Assembly (NCBI RefSeq): GCF_007748195.1
Contig: NZ_CP037920.1
Location: 2,109,501 to 2,173,500, forward strand
Reading direction: 5' to 3'
DNA length: 64,000 nt
DNA from: Gimesia aquarii
GTDB lineage: Bacteria; Planctomycetota; Planctomycetia; Planctomycetales; Planctomycetaceae
Of the stretch, positions 56,555 through 64,000 are shown one piece after another. The translations under genes and the position numbers were made by a program. The notes under the pieces are model-generated. The model made no database searches. It had not been told where the DNA came from and saw only the letters and a list, made by a program, of their open reading frames with translations. How positions within the stretch are numbered: the first letter of the stretch is position 1; each line of letters opens with the position of its first letter.

Positions 56555-58933
56555 GTGAATACAGAATTTCAACCACTGGAAAATCATTCTGATTTCGAAT
56601 TCGATGGAATGGAAGGTCATACACAAAGTAATACTTCCGGACCAGGCGTTGATATTGTGCGGTTACTGTTTCGCAATAAGTTTCTACTCATTTCAGGGTT
56701 GGCTGTGGGCCTCATTTTGGGGCAGGCCGCTTATATGAAATTAGGCCCCATTTATTCTGCCAGCACTAAGGTTCAGGTTTCGCAAAAGAATCCTGTGCCG
56801 ATCAAAGAAGGGGAAATTCAAACCTTCGGTGAATTAACGGCTCATATTGATGTTATCAAAAGTCCGCGGATTGTAGGTGAAGCTGTTAAGGAAGCAAAAC
56901 TGTATAACTTACCATCGTTAGCTGGTGAGACTGATCCAACTGAAGAGATCCTTGGTTCTTTGAAAGTAAAACGCATTTCAGGGAACGACCGGGCCTATCT
57001 GAATATTTTGAATATCTTATACGAAAATCCGCGGTCTCAAGATGCGAAAATAGTGACTCAGGCAATTGTTGATGCCTATCAACGTTATTTGCATGAAGTC
57101 CGACAGGTAAATACGAATGAAATTAGAGAGCAACTCGATCAGGCAAATAAGCAAATACTTAACGATCTTGAACGAAAGAAAAAAGAGTACCGTGAATTTC
57201 GAGAAGATGCCCCCTTGTATTGGGAAAATACCCCTGGATCCGACGCAGCGGTGGCTGGTAGTACCAACGTGCATCAGGAGCGTGTGAAAGCCATCGATAA
57301 TGAACGTCGACTCAATTTATTAAAACTGACAGAATTAAAATCCAAAATCAGTTCTCTAAAAGCTGCCATTGCCAGTGGTGAATCAAAAGAAACTCTTGAG
57401 TTGCTTGCTCAACAGTTTCTAATGGGGCAAACCCGCGGAGGGCAACCTGGTAGTACAAGTTCTGCAGGAGCCAGCATTTCAGCGCCAGGTACTTCAAATC
57501 TCGATCGAGCACGAACTGCACTCGAAACACATTTAATGCCGTTGTTGATTCAAAAGAATCGTCTGGAAAGAGATTTCGGTGAAAATCATCCCGACCTCGA
57601 TGCAGTGAACCGTAGCATTAAAACGATCGTGAATCTCTATCGAAAGCAGGGGATTGAAATTTCAGCTGATAATCTCAACTCTGGGGATTTCAAACTATCA
57701 AATGTGAAAGAGGCGGATTTCGTTAATATCTATCTTAAGTCGATGGAGCAGCAATTAAAAGAACTTCACAATCGGGAACAGGAATTGACGAAGCTGTTTG
57801 ATGAAGAAACAGAACTCGCGAAGAAAATCGGAAACTATCAAGTAGTAGATCAGGCTTACAATGAAGAAATTGCACAACTGAAATCACAACGTGACAATAT
57901 TTTTAAACAGTTGTTAGTCGAAAAAGTTTCCCAAGGAAACAGTGGTTATACATTAACTCAGCTTTCTCCTGTTAAAGATGTATTAGTGATTAAACGCCAG
58001 TTGAAATTTCTACTCGCCGGAGGTGCTGTGGGGTTGGGATTGGTCCTGGCGATTTCATTCTTTAGAGAAAAACAGGATACGACATTAAAATCTGTTGATG
58101 AAATCAGGAATCAGTTACATTTACCAGTCTTAGGTGAAGTGCCGACGTTTGATGAAAGTGTTAGCATTGATGATAGTGAATGTGAATTTGATCGTGCCTT
58201 ATGGTATTACTATCGACCATCATCGAAGGAAGCAGAATCATTTCGCTCATTGCGGACATCTTTGCTGCTGAAAACAGACCAGAGTGGTGCCAAAGTATTG
58301 CAAATGACGAGTGCACAACCTGGTGATGGTAAAACCACTTCTATTTCCAATTTGGCATTGGCGATTGCTCAGACAGGTCGCAAGGTCTTAATCGTTGATG
58401 CTGATTTACGGCGACCCACAATCCACAGTTTATTTGGAATTGTGAATGGAATCGGTTTAGGAGACGTTTTATCTGAGGAGATTGACGCACAGACAGCTAT
58501 CCGTGAAACTAGAATTAAAGATCTGTCTTTGATGACAGCAGGGACTCTTCCAGAAAATCCATCCGAGATGCTGATGTCTAAACGCTTTACCCATTTGTTA
58601 AAGCAAGTGCGTAATGACTTTGATTACGTTTTGGTTGACACCCCACCTTTGGCTGTTGTCAGCGACCCATCTATTGTTGCTTCTTCAGTAGATGGTGTGT
58701 TACTTGTTGTTCGTGTCGATAAGAATCGTCGGGGTGTGATTCGGAAAGTTCAGCAGATCATTCAGACCAATGGAATCAACGTCACTGGCATTCTCGCCAA
58801 TGGTATCTATAACGGAAAATCTGGTAAGTATCGCTATCGAGGAGGTGAAGGGTATCACGATTATTACCTCACTCCTCAGCAAAATAACTCACCAGAACCT
58901 ACTGTTTCCGTTCACACCGAAGTCCCCGGGTAA
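56555..58933 (+). CDS. polysaccharide co-polymerase with BY-kinase domain (Wzc-like)
   Basis: 792 residues. A Wzz chain-length domain starts with a first helix (NKFLLISGLAVGLILGQAAYMKLG) and STKVQVSQKNP. A long coiled coil follows (about residues 180-470, rich in Glu, Lys and Gln), then a second helix (LKFLLAGGAVGLGLVLAISFF). The C-terminal cytoplasmic BY-kinase domain has Walker A MTSAQPGDGKTT (588-595), Walker A' VLIVDADLRRPTIHSLF and Walker B DYVLVDTPPLAVVSD. The tail has five Tyr near the end (KYRYRGGEGYHDYYL), consistent with autophosphorylation. It controls polymer length and export of exopolysaccharide. It is transcribed with the upstream epimerase and converges with the regulator gene. 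Confidence 0.92.
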   Translation: MNTEFQPLENHSDFEFDGMEGHTQSNTSGPGVDIVRLLFRNKFLLISGLAVGLILGQAAYMKLGPIYSASTKVQVSQKNPVPIKEGEIQTFGELTAHIDVIKSPRIVGEAVKEAKLYNLPSLAGETDPTEEILGSLKVKRISGNDRAYLNILNILYENPRSQDAKIVTQAIVDAYQRYLHEVRQVNTNEIREQLDQANKQILNDLERKKKEYREFREDAPLYWENTPGSDAAVAGSTNVHQERVKAIDNERRLNLLKLTELKSKISSLKAAIASGESKETLELLAQQFLMGQTRGGQPGSTSSAGASISAPGTSNLDRARTALETHLMPLLIQKNRLERDFGENHPDLDAVNRSIKTIVNLYRKQGIEISADNLNSGDFKLSNVKEADFVNIYLKSMEQQLKELHNREQELTKLFDEETELAKKIGNYQVVDQAYNEEIAQLKSQRDNIFKQLLVEKVSQGNSGYTLTQLSPVKDVLVIKRQLKFLLAGGAVGLGLVLAISFFREKQDTTLKSVDEIRNQLHLPVLGEVPTFDESVSIDDSECEFDRALWYYYRPSSKEAESFRSLRTSLLLKTDQSGAKVLQMTSAQPGDGKTTSISNLALAIAQTGRKVLIVDADLRRPTIHSLFGIVNGIGLGDVLSEEIDAQTAIRETRIKDLSLMTAGTLPENPSEMLMSKRFTHLLKQVRNDFDYVLVDTPPLAVVSDPSIVASSVDGVLLVVRVDKNRRGVIRKVQQIIQTNGINVTGILANGIYNGKSGKYRYRGGEGYHDYYLTPQQNNSPEPTVSVHTEVPG

Positions 58934-58945
58934 GCAGGTGACCTG

Positions 58946-60301
58946 CTACTCAAGCTCAATCTCCAGTTCTTCGATCTTACGGTAGAGGCTAGATAGTCCG
59001 AGTTTTAAGCGTTTGGCTGCTTCACGTTTATCAGTGCTGTCTTTCAATACGCGAGTGATGTGCATTCGCTCGTAATGTCTAAGTGCCAGACGTAAGTCAT
59101 CAACATCGGGTAAAGGCGGCTCATCCTGATGCAACTCCGGTGGAAGATCATTCAGGCAGATCATGTTGTCGTCACACATCATGACGGCGCGTTCGATTGC
59201 ATTGTCCAGTTGACGAACATTTCCTTTCCATTCTGCTGACATGAGCGTGCGAATTGTTTCGCTGGTCGCTCCTGTGACCCGCTTTCCCATTTTACTCGAG
59301 TGTTTGGAAATGAAATATTCTACTAGTTCTGGAATATCATCCACTCGCTCTCTTAAAGCAGGAACATGAATTTTCATCCCGTCCAGACGATAGAAGAGAT
59401 CTTCTTCGAATTCACCCTGTTTGACCATTTCTGACAGATCTTGTGTGGTGGAAGCGATTAGACGCACATCCACCTTAACCGGTTCCGCACTACCTAATGG
59501 AAGAATTTCGCCATATTCGATGGCACGTAGCAGTTTCCCCTGTGTTCCCAGGGGAAGTTGAGAGATTTCATCCAGATAAACTGTTCCGCCGTCCGCATTT
59601 TTAAAAACGCCGGTTTGCTCTGCTTGCGGATACTGCGGTGAACTGGCGGCGGATCCGAATAGTTGTGACTCCAATAATTCAATCGGTCGCATTCCACAAT
59701 TGACCGCCAGGAAACGTTGCTCCCTATTTGGGCCATTTGAGTGAATCGAGCGTGCGAATAACTCCTTACCCGTTCCTGATTCCCCAAAGAGAACTACGTT
59801 CGAATTGGTAGCCGCAATTTTTCGAATCGTGTTTTGTAAATTTTGTAGTGTTTTACTACTGCCGACGATTTCTTCAATTCCGGGACTACGCGCCAGTTCC
59901 CGTCTCAGGATCTGGTTTTCATAAAAGATTTTCTGGTATTCAAAGAGTCGATTTAGTTTATGAGACAAATCATCAAAAATGACCGGTTTGACTAAATAAT
60001 CGAAGGCTCCGGCTTTAAAAGCGGAGATCGTATTTTCGACTGTGGCATAGGCTGTGATGATCAGCACAAAGATACTGGGTTTGATATTTTGTAATCGTCT
60101 GAGTAATTCAATGCCATCACCGTCAGGTAATTGAACGTCACATATCGCGACATTGAAATCCTGGCTACGGGCCAGTTCCAGAGCTTTAGTGACAGTGGAA
60201 GCCTGCATGGTTTGGTAGCCTTCACTGGTAAGGTATTCAGACAGAGAACTTCGAATTACTTCTTCGTCTTCGACAATCAGTACGGATCGGTTGAGTTGCA
60301 C
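58946..60301 (-). CDS. NtrC-type response regulator without a GAFTGA loop
   Basis: 451 residues. Receiver domain at residues 6-115 (phosphorylatable Asp55 in AICDVQLPDGDG, Lys105 in LVKP). The AAA+ domain has Walker A LFGESGTGKE (171-180) and Walker B GGTVYLDEISQLP. The segment between QLFG and the ADGG motif (residues 216-238) reads SAASSPQYPQAEQTGVFKN, where the sigma-54-contacting GAFTGA loop should stand, so sigma-54 activation is doubtful. Sensor II (PALRERVDDIPELVEYF) and a C-terminal Fis-type HTH (REAAKRLKLGLSSLYRKIEELE) are present. It pairs with the downstream-facing kinase gene (24 bp away), which likely phosphorylates it. It probably controls the neighbouring exopolysaccharide genes, which is inference. 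Confidence 0.9.
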   Translation of the reverse strand: MQLNRSVLIVEDEEVIRSSLSEYLTSEGYQTMQASTVTKALELARSQDFNVAICDVQLPDGDGIELLRRLQNIKPSIFVLIITAYATVENTISAFKAGAFDYLVKPVIFDDLSHKLNRLFEYQKIFYENQILRRELARSPGIEEIVGSSKTLQNLQNTIRKIAATNSNVVLFGESGTGKELFARSIHSNGPNREQRFLAVNCGMRPIELLESQLFGSAASSPQYPQAEQTGVFKNADGGTVYLDEISQLPLGTQGKLLRAIEYGEILPLGSAEPVKVDVRLIASTTQDLSEMVKQGEFEEDLFYRLDGMKIHVPALRERVDDIPELVEYFISKHSSKMGKRVTGATSETIRTLMSAEWKGNVRQLDNAIERAVMMCDDNMICLNDLPPELHQDEPPLPDVDDLRLALRHYERMHITRVLKDSTDKREAAKRLKLGLSSLYRKIEELEIELE

Positions 60302-60325
60302 GTTGAATTAAGTCCTATTGATATT

Positions 60326-61789
60326 TCATGTCGTTACAAATTTAATTTCATTCGCCTGACCGGGAGGGATATCTGCCAGACCATTGAGTTCTTCACAATC
60401 GAGTGAGACAATAAATCTCGCACCATCTTTTACCGTATCATCAATTTCAATTGAACCTGAGTTTGAATGTTCAAGAATATTTTTACAAACAAACAAACCC
60501 AGACCAGTGCCTTTTGCTTTTGTGGTAAAGTAAGGTTGAAACAGTTTCTCTTTATCCTCGTCTCGGATTCCGTGACCATTGTCGTGGACTGAGATCAGAA
60601 TTTGACCGGATTTCGCTTCGGTGGTAATTTCGATCGATTCGCCCTCTTCAGTGGCATCCATCGCGTTTAAAATTAAATTGAGAATCACTTGGACAAGCTG
60701 GTCTCGAACCACTTGGACGATTGGTAAGTTCTCAGCAAAACGGGTAATGATCTTTTTCCCTTTTTTGCGTTTATAATATTTTGAGATATTTAATGACTCT
60801 GTAATGAGTTCGTTAATATTACAGCGATTTCGTTCGCTGGTTGCCGGGCGGCTGAAATCGATCAGTTCCCGAAGAATACGTTGGATTCTTTGTAATTGGC
60901 CATCCACTTCTTCAAGTCGTTTGTTAGTATATTCATCGTTATTCTGCCGATTCCATAGTTGGACTAAAGAGCTGATACCTGCCAGTGGATTACCAACTTC
61001 ATGGGCAATTCCGGCTGCCAATAGGCCAAAGGCAGCATGTTTTTCCTGCTGAATAAGAAGTGCCTGCGATTCTTGCAGATCACTGGTGCGGCGTGCAATT
61101 CGTTCTTCCAGGAGTTCCTGATTTTGTTTGAGCTGTGCGTTGGCAACAGAAAGCTCCATACTTGCTCGCTTGACCAGTCTGGAAAATGCAATACTGGCCC
61201 AGGCGACCCAACCCATCCAGACAATCATCAACATCAATTGTGTAGGCCAGTCCTTGGGAACCGAGGGGCTGGTAAACAGGAGCGTTGTGAAGCTCGCAAG
61301 ATGAAGAGCTAGCGTAATGTAAGCGATCGATGGAGAATGCCGAATCGAGCAGACGATCAAGGAGAGGAAATAATAAAAGCGGAAAGGACTGTTTAAGCCC
61401 GCATCATAATGGCAGAGTAATCCAATAAATAACGCTTCCATCACTGAGATAATGATCGGCCACTCTCCTAGAAAGACACGACCTCGAAAGCTGAAGTAGG
61501 TGTCCGCCAAAGCAAAGACAGCGCCTAAGGTCAGTATCCAGTTTAACTGAGAAACTTGAATGGCAGAGTTATTTCCGACTAAATTTACCAGCACATAGCC
61601 GACACAAAGGCCAAACCAGCGAATTCTCAGAGTGATTTCTTCCGCCGGTAGTTCCCATGAAAAGGCATCATGATGAATATGGGGTTGAGAATTCGCCACA
61701 GTTTTCGAAGCAGAACCTGATTGTGGAGGCTCATTTTGGGTTAAGCCTTCAGTAGTAGATTCATCCTTAAATACCGATGGATCATTCAT
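60326..61789 (-). CDS. membrane sensor histidine kinase partnered with the NtrC-like regulator
   Basis: 487 residues. An N-terminal region of about 50 polar residues precedes six likely helices (about residues 56-205), with no large periplasmic loop, so the membrane domain itself is probably the sensor. A coiled coil (SVANAQLKQNQELLEERIARRTSDLQESQALLIQQEKHAAF) joins it to HisKA (LLAAGIAHEVGNPLAGISSLVQLW, His263) and HATPase (LNLILNAMDATEEGE, VHDNGHGIRDEDKEKLFQPYFTTKAKGTGLGLFVC). It resembles NtrB-type kinases that pair with NtrC-like regulators, and is the first gene of the operon with the regulator. Divergent from glgA across a 470-bp region. Signal unknown. Confidence 0.92.
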   Translation of the reverse strand: MNDPSVFKDESTTEGLTQNEPPQSGSASKTVANSQPHIHHDAFSWELPAEEITLRIRWFGLCVGYVLVNLVGNNSAIQVSQLNWILTLGAVFALADTYFSFRGRVFLGEWPIIISVMEALFIGLLCHYDAGLNSPFRFYYFLSLIVCSIRHSPSIAYITLALHLASFTTLLFTSPSVPKDWPTQLMLMIVWMGWVAWASIAFSRLVKRASMELSVANAQLKQNQELLEERIARRTSDLQESQALLIQQEKHAAFGLLAAGIAHEVGNPLAGISSLVQLWNRQNNDEYTNKRLEEVDGQLQRIQRILRELIDFSRPATSERNRCNINELITESLNISKYYKRKKGKKIITRFAENLPIVQVVRDQLVQVILNLILNAMDATEEGESIEITTEAKSGQILISVHDNGHGIRDEDKEKLFQPYFTTKAKGTGLGLFVCKNILEHSNSGSIEIDDTVKDGARFIVSLDCEELNGLADIPPGQANEIKFVTT

Positions 61790-62259
61790 AATGCAACTTG
61801 GGACTCTGTGTTGTGTTCATGATGGGCTATTAGTAAAGTTGCCGTTAAGTTATCGATTTTTTGATCGTGAAACTTATCCTTGAGCAAGAATCAGTAGAGA
61901 ATCATATCTCTTTGTCGGAGCCAAATCTTATAATATCTCGAATCTGAAATTGATACGCAATTACACATACGTTATTTTGCGAGAGAACTTTCCTAATTTT
62001 ACTGAACAAAGAGGTAAAATCAGTAACTGATCTTTAGGTAAAGCTGGAGTTTGAATAGTTCTCTCGGGATTTGCACTACAAAATACTTCATAAAAAAAAG
62101 TTGGACTTGATCGACTAAAAAAAACTTTACGAAATGGTGTGATACAGACAAGCTTAGGTCTCTTCTTGTGTTTACAGATCCCTTACATTCAGAAGATAAT
62201 AACGTATAGGATATTGTAGGCTTTTCAGTGGATTATGAATCCAAATAGATTGGGAATTT
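61790..62259. other. divergent promoter region between the kinase and glgA
   Basis: About 470 AT-rich bases with no gene. CGAGAGAACT (61980-61989) and AGTTCTCTCG (62057-62066) are perfect inverted 10-mers 67 bp apart, roughly midway. They could be paired operator half-sites with DNA looping or a long stem in the leader. The sequence has several A and T runs typical of curved promoter DNA. Confidence 0.45.
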
Positions 62260-63771
62260 ATGAAAATCGTTTTAGCAAGTTCAGAGGCGATTCCATTTGC
62301 AAAGACAGGCGGACTGGCTGATGTCGCTTCTGCCCTGTCAAAAGCACTGGCAGAAGTGGGGCATGAAATCAGCTTGTTTTTGCCTTATTATCCTCAATCA
62401 ACTGCCAGACGAGGTATCAACTCAGACGATTTCGAAACTTGTCCAGAAAAAGTCATCATTTCTGTAGGTAGTAAGGATGTCGAAGCCTGCTTGTTGAAAG
62501 CAAAATTTCCCAATTCCAATGTCTCGGTTTATCTAGTAGATCAACCTCGCTATTTTGATCGTCCCGAATTATATCATGAGGGGGGCTGCGATTATCAGGA
62601 CAATTGTGAGCGATTTATTTTCTTCAGTCGCTCTGTTCTTGAATTCATAGATAAACTGAACCTGAAGCCGGATGTAATTCATTCCAATGACTGGCAGACC
62701 GGATTGATACCCGCGCTTTTGAATATTGAATATCAGGATCGTTCCGATTTTGAAAAGACGGCTTCTGTTTATACCATTCATAATATGGCATTTCAGGGCC
62801 AATATTGGCATTGGGACATGTTGTTGACAGGGATTGACTGGAAGTATTTTAATCGCCATCAAATGGAATTCTTCGGTCAACTAAACCTTCTGAAAACCGG
62901 TATTGTTTTCTCAGACATGATTACCACAGTCAGTCCGACCTACGCAAATGAAATTCGAACAGAGCGATTCGGCTATGGTTTGCATGGAGTGCTTGACTCA
63001 CATGCAGATCGCTTGGTAGGCATTTTGAATGGTGTGGATCCGAGTGAGTGGAACCCGGAAATCGACCCGAATATCGAAGCAAATTATAGTGCGAAAACTG
63101 TAGAACAAGGCAAGCCCCGATGTAAAGCAGCTTTACAAGCGCGATTGGAATTGCCGCAACGGTCAGATGTGCCTTTGCTAGGCACAATTTCCCGAATGAC
63201 TGATCAAAAAGGATTTTCGTTGATTCTTGATGCGGCAGAAAATCTATTAACTACTGATGTGCAGATGATTTTTCTGGGAACGGGAGACCCATTGCACGAA
63301 GTGGCATTTACGGATCTGGCAAAACGATTTCCAGATAAGGTGGCGACCTATATCGGCTTTGATGAAGCACTGGCCCATCAGATAGAAGCCGGGTTGGATA
63401 TTTTTCTGATGCCCAGTCAATTTGAGCCATGTGGGTTAAACCAGATGTATAGCCTCATTTATGGAACGGTGCCACTCGTGCATGAAGTAGGGGGACTGGC
63501 TGATTCGGTCATCGATGCATCCGGAGAAAATATCGAAAACGGAACAGCAAACGGTTTTTCATTCTGGCACTTTGATGCCACAGTGTTATATCGGCAGATG
63601 CGTCGTGCTGTTGAGATGTATTCTGATAAACAAACCTGGAACCAGCTGATACAAACAGGCATGACGAAAGACTGGTCCTGGAACCAGAGTGCTCAAAATT
63701 ATCTCTCCGTTTATCAGCGCGCCTGCAGTATTCGCGCCCACAAAACGGAATCCGTTTCTTCCTCTCCTTGA
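62260..63771 (+). CDS. glgA: glycogen synthase (ADP-glucose-dependent)
   Basis: 503 residues, normal for bacterial GlgA. It transfers glucose from ADP-glucose to the growing glycogen chain (GT5). The N-terminus MKIVLASSEAIPFAKTGGLADVASALSKALAEVGHEISLFLPYYPQ holds the KTGGLADV ADP-glucose-binding loop. Other blocks are VIHSNDWQTGLIPALL, YTIHNMAFQGQYWHWDMLLTGIDWKYFN, TVSPTYANEIRTERFGYGLHGVLDSHADRLVGILNGVDPSEWNPEIDP, LGTISRMTDQKGF and LMPSQFEPCGLNQMYSLIYGTVPLVHEVGGLADSV (the C-terminal catalytic EPCGL). The pathway partner glgC is at 46099. The next gene, galT-like, follows by 51 bp in the same direction, a sensible sugar-phosphate pairing. Confidence 0.95.
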   Translation: MKIVLASSEAIPFAKTGGLADVASALSKALAEVGHEISLFLPYYPQSTARRGINSDDFETCPEKVIISVGSKDVEACLLKAKFPNSNVSVYLVDQPRYFDRPELYHEGGCDYQDNCERFIFFSRSVLEFIDKLNLKPDVIHSNDWQTGLIPALLNIEYQDRSDFEKTASVYTIHNMAFQGQYWHWDMLLTGIDWKYFNRHQMEFFGQLNLLKTGIVFSDMITTVSPTYANEIRTERFGYGLHGVLDSHADRLVGILNGVDPSEWNPEIDPNIEANYSAKTVEQGKPRCKAALQARLELPQRSDVPLLGTISRMTDQKGFSLILDAAENLLTTDVQMIFLGTGDPLHEVAFTDLAKRFPDKVATYIGFDEALAHQIEAGLDIFLMPSQFEPCGLNQMYSLIYGTVPLVHEVGGLADSVIDASGENIENGTANGFSFWHFDATVLYRQMRRAVEMYSDKQTWNQLIQTGMTKDWSWNQSAQNYLSVYQRACSIRAHKTESVSSSP

Positions 63772-63822
63772 CTTGTAAGTAATGAATCCTGTTCTCCATC
63801 TCACTTAAGTTAACTACATACT

Positions 63823-64000
63823 ATGTCTGTCATCCGCACTGATCCATTAACGGGTTTTACGACGATCTTTGCGCCGGAACGTGCCAAGCGTCCCATTGCT
63901 ATCGCGAAAACTGCTGCATTCGATGAAGATATTAAAGTGCAAATAGAAACAGATCCTTTCGCTGAAGGGAAAGAATCGGAGACGACTTCCGAAGTCTATG
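63823..64000 (+). CDS. galT: galactose-1-phosphate uridylyltransferase, N-terminal part (runs off the window)
   Basis: Only the first 59 residues are in the window. The start MSVIRTDPLTGFTTIFAPERAKRPIAIAK, with the DPLTG-x6-APERAKRP pattern, resembles the N-terminus of GalT-type enzymes and of planctomycete DUF4931/GalT relatives, in which DP(L/V)TG...I-A-ER-KRP precedes the first zinc cysteine. The key HPH active site lies beyond the end. It follows glgA by 51 bp, which suits a role in feeding sugar-1-phosphates into storage or surface polysaccharide. The assignment rests on one short segment and should be treated as likely, not certain. Confidence 0.6.
   Translation, partial: MSVIRTDPLTGFTTIFAPERAKRPIAIAKTAAFDEDIKVQIETDPFAEGKESETTSEVY

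Noticed and set aside
58933-58947. Perfect AGCAGGT-G-ACCTGCT palindrome at the convergent gene ends.
   Set aside because: A one-base loop cannot form a hairpin terminator, and it overlaps both stop regions; probably chance.

Overview
The window looks like a chromosomal segment from a planctomycete, most likely a Gimesia-like member of the Planctomycetaceae. The evidence is gene families I know mainly from that phylum: a cytochrome-containing DUF1549/DUF1553 protein paired with a DUF1501 protein, a DUF1559 prepilin-like protein, a DUF1598-type protein, a DUF6807 protein, a formylglycine sulfatase, and two giant secreted proteins carrying an N-terminal LEDRTLL motif. I see no rRNA operon, intact tRNA, CRISPR array, prophage or insertion sequence. 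Species assignment is inference from gene content only.

Layout. 1-1.9 kb is gene-poor: four small membrane proteins on the minus strand, three of them tandem paralogues, and a decayed tRNA-like sequence. 1.9-5.2 kb holds an SGNH-like secreted protein, an adenine deaminase and a ceramidase-like protein. 5.9-11.4 kb is a four-gene operon: the stress kinase PrkA, a YeaH/YhbH protein, SpoVR and a fourth small protein I do not recognise, closed by a terminator. 11.5-13.5 kb has an IclR regulator whose promoter overlaps a perfect palindrome, followed by a class V aminotransferase. 13.7-17.7 kb is the PSCyt1/DUF1553 plus DUF1501 pair. 18.0-19.9 kb is hslVU. 20.0-23.3 kb holds a DUF1559 protein, a zinc-ribbon membrane protein, Maf and a tRNA-dihydrouridine synthase.

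23.4-33.6 kb is occupied by two giant extracellular proteins (1651 and 1594 aa), each with an HExxHxxGxxH zinc-protease motif. One carries GEVED domains, an NHL-like propeller and RTX-like repeats. The other carries a cyclophilin-like domain, a beta-helix region, a dockerin-like calcium module and a C-terminal protease motif. Divergent from them is a short SecA paralogue lacking the usual C-terminal third. 36.1-45.8 kb has amidohydrolases, DUF6807, PhoD, a DUF11 membrane protein, an amino-acid permease and a methyltransferase. 46.1-49.3 kb has glgC and a sulfatase, separated by a structured non-coding stretch. 49.3-55.1 kb has DUF1598, mutM, a heme-sensing histidine kinase and a SpoU methylase. 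55.5-61.8 kb looks like an exopolysaccharide module: a sugar epimerase and a Wzz/BY-kinase, facing a two-component pair whose AAA+ regulator lacks the sigma-54-contacting GAFTGA loop. 62.3-64.0 kb has glgA and the start of galT.

Themes: stress signalling and proteostasis (PrkA operon, HslUV), storage and surface carbohydrate (glgC, glgA, galT, epimerase, BY-kinase), and degradation of sulfated or complex polymers by secreted proteins (sulfatase, DUF1501/DUF1553, giant proteins). The points most worth following are the SecA-like ATPase beside the giant proteins, the fourth gene of the PrkA operon, the GAFTGA-less regulator, the HslV N-terminal extension and several perfect inverted repeats in promoter regions.
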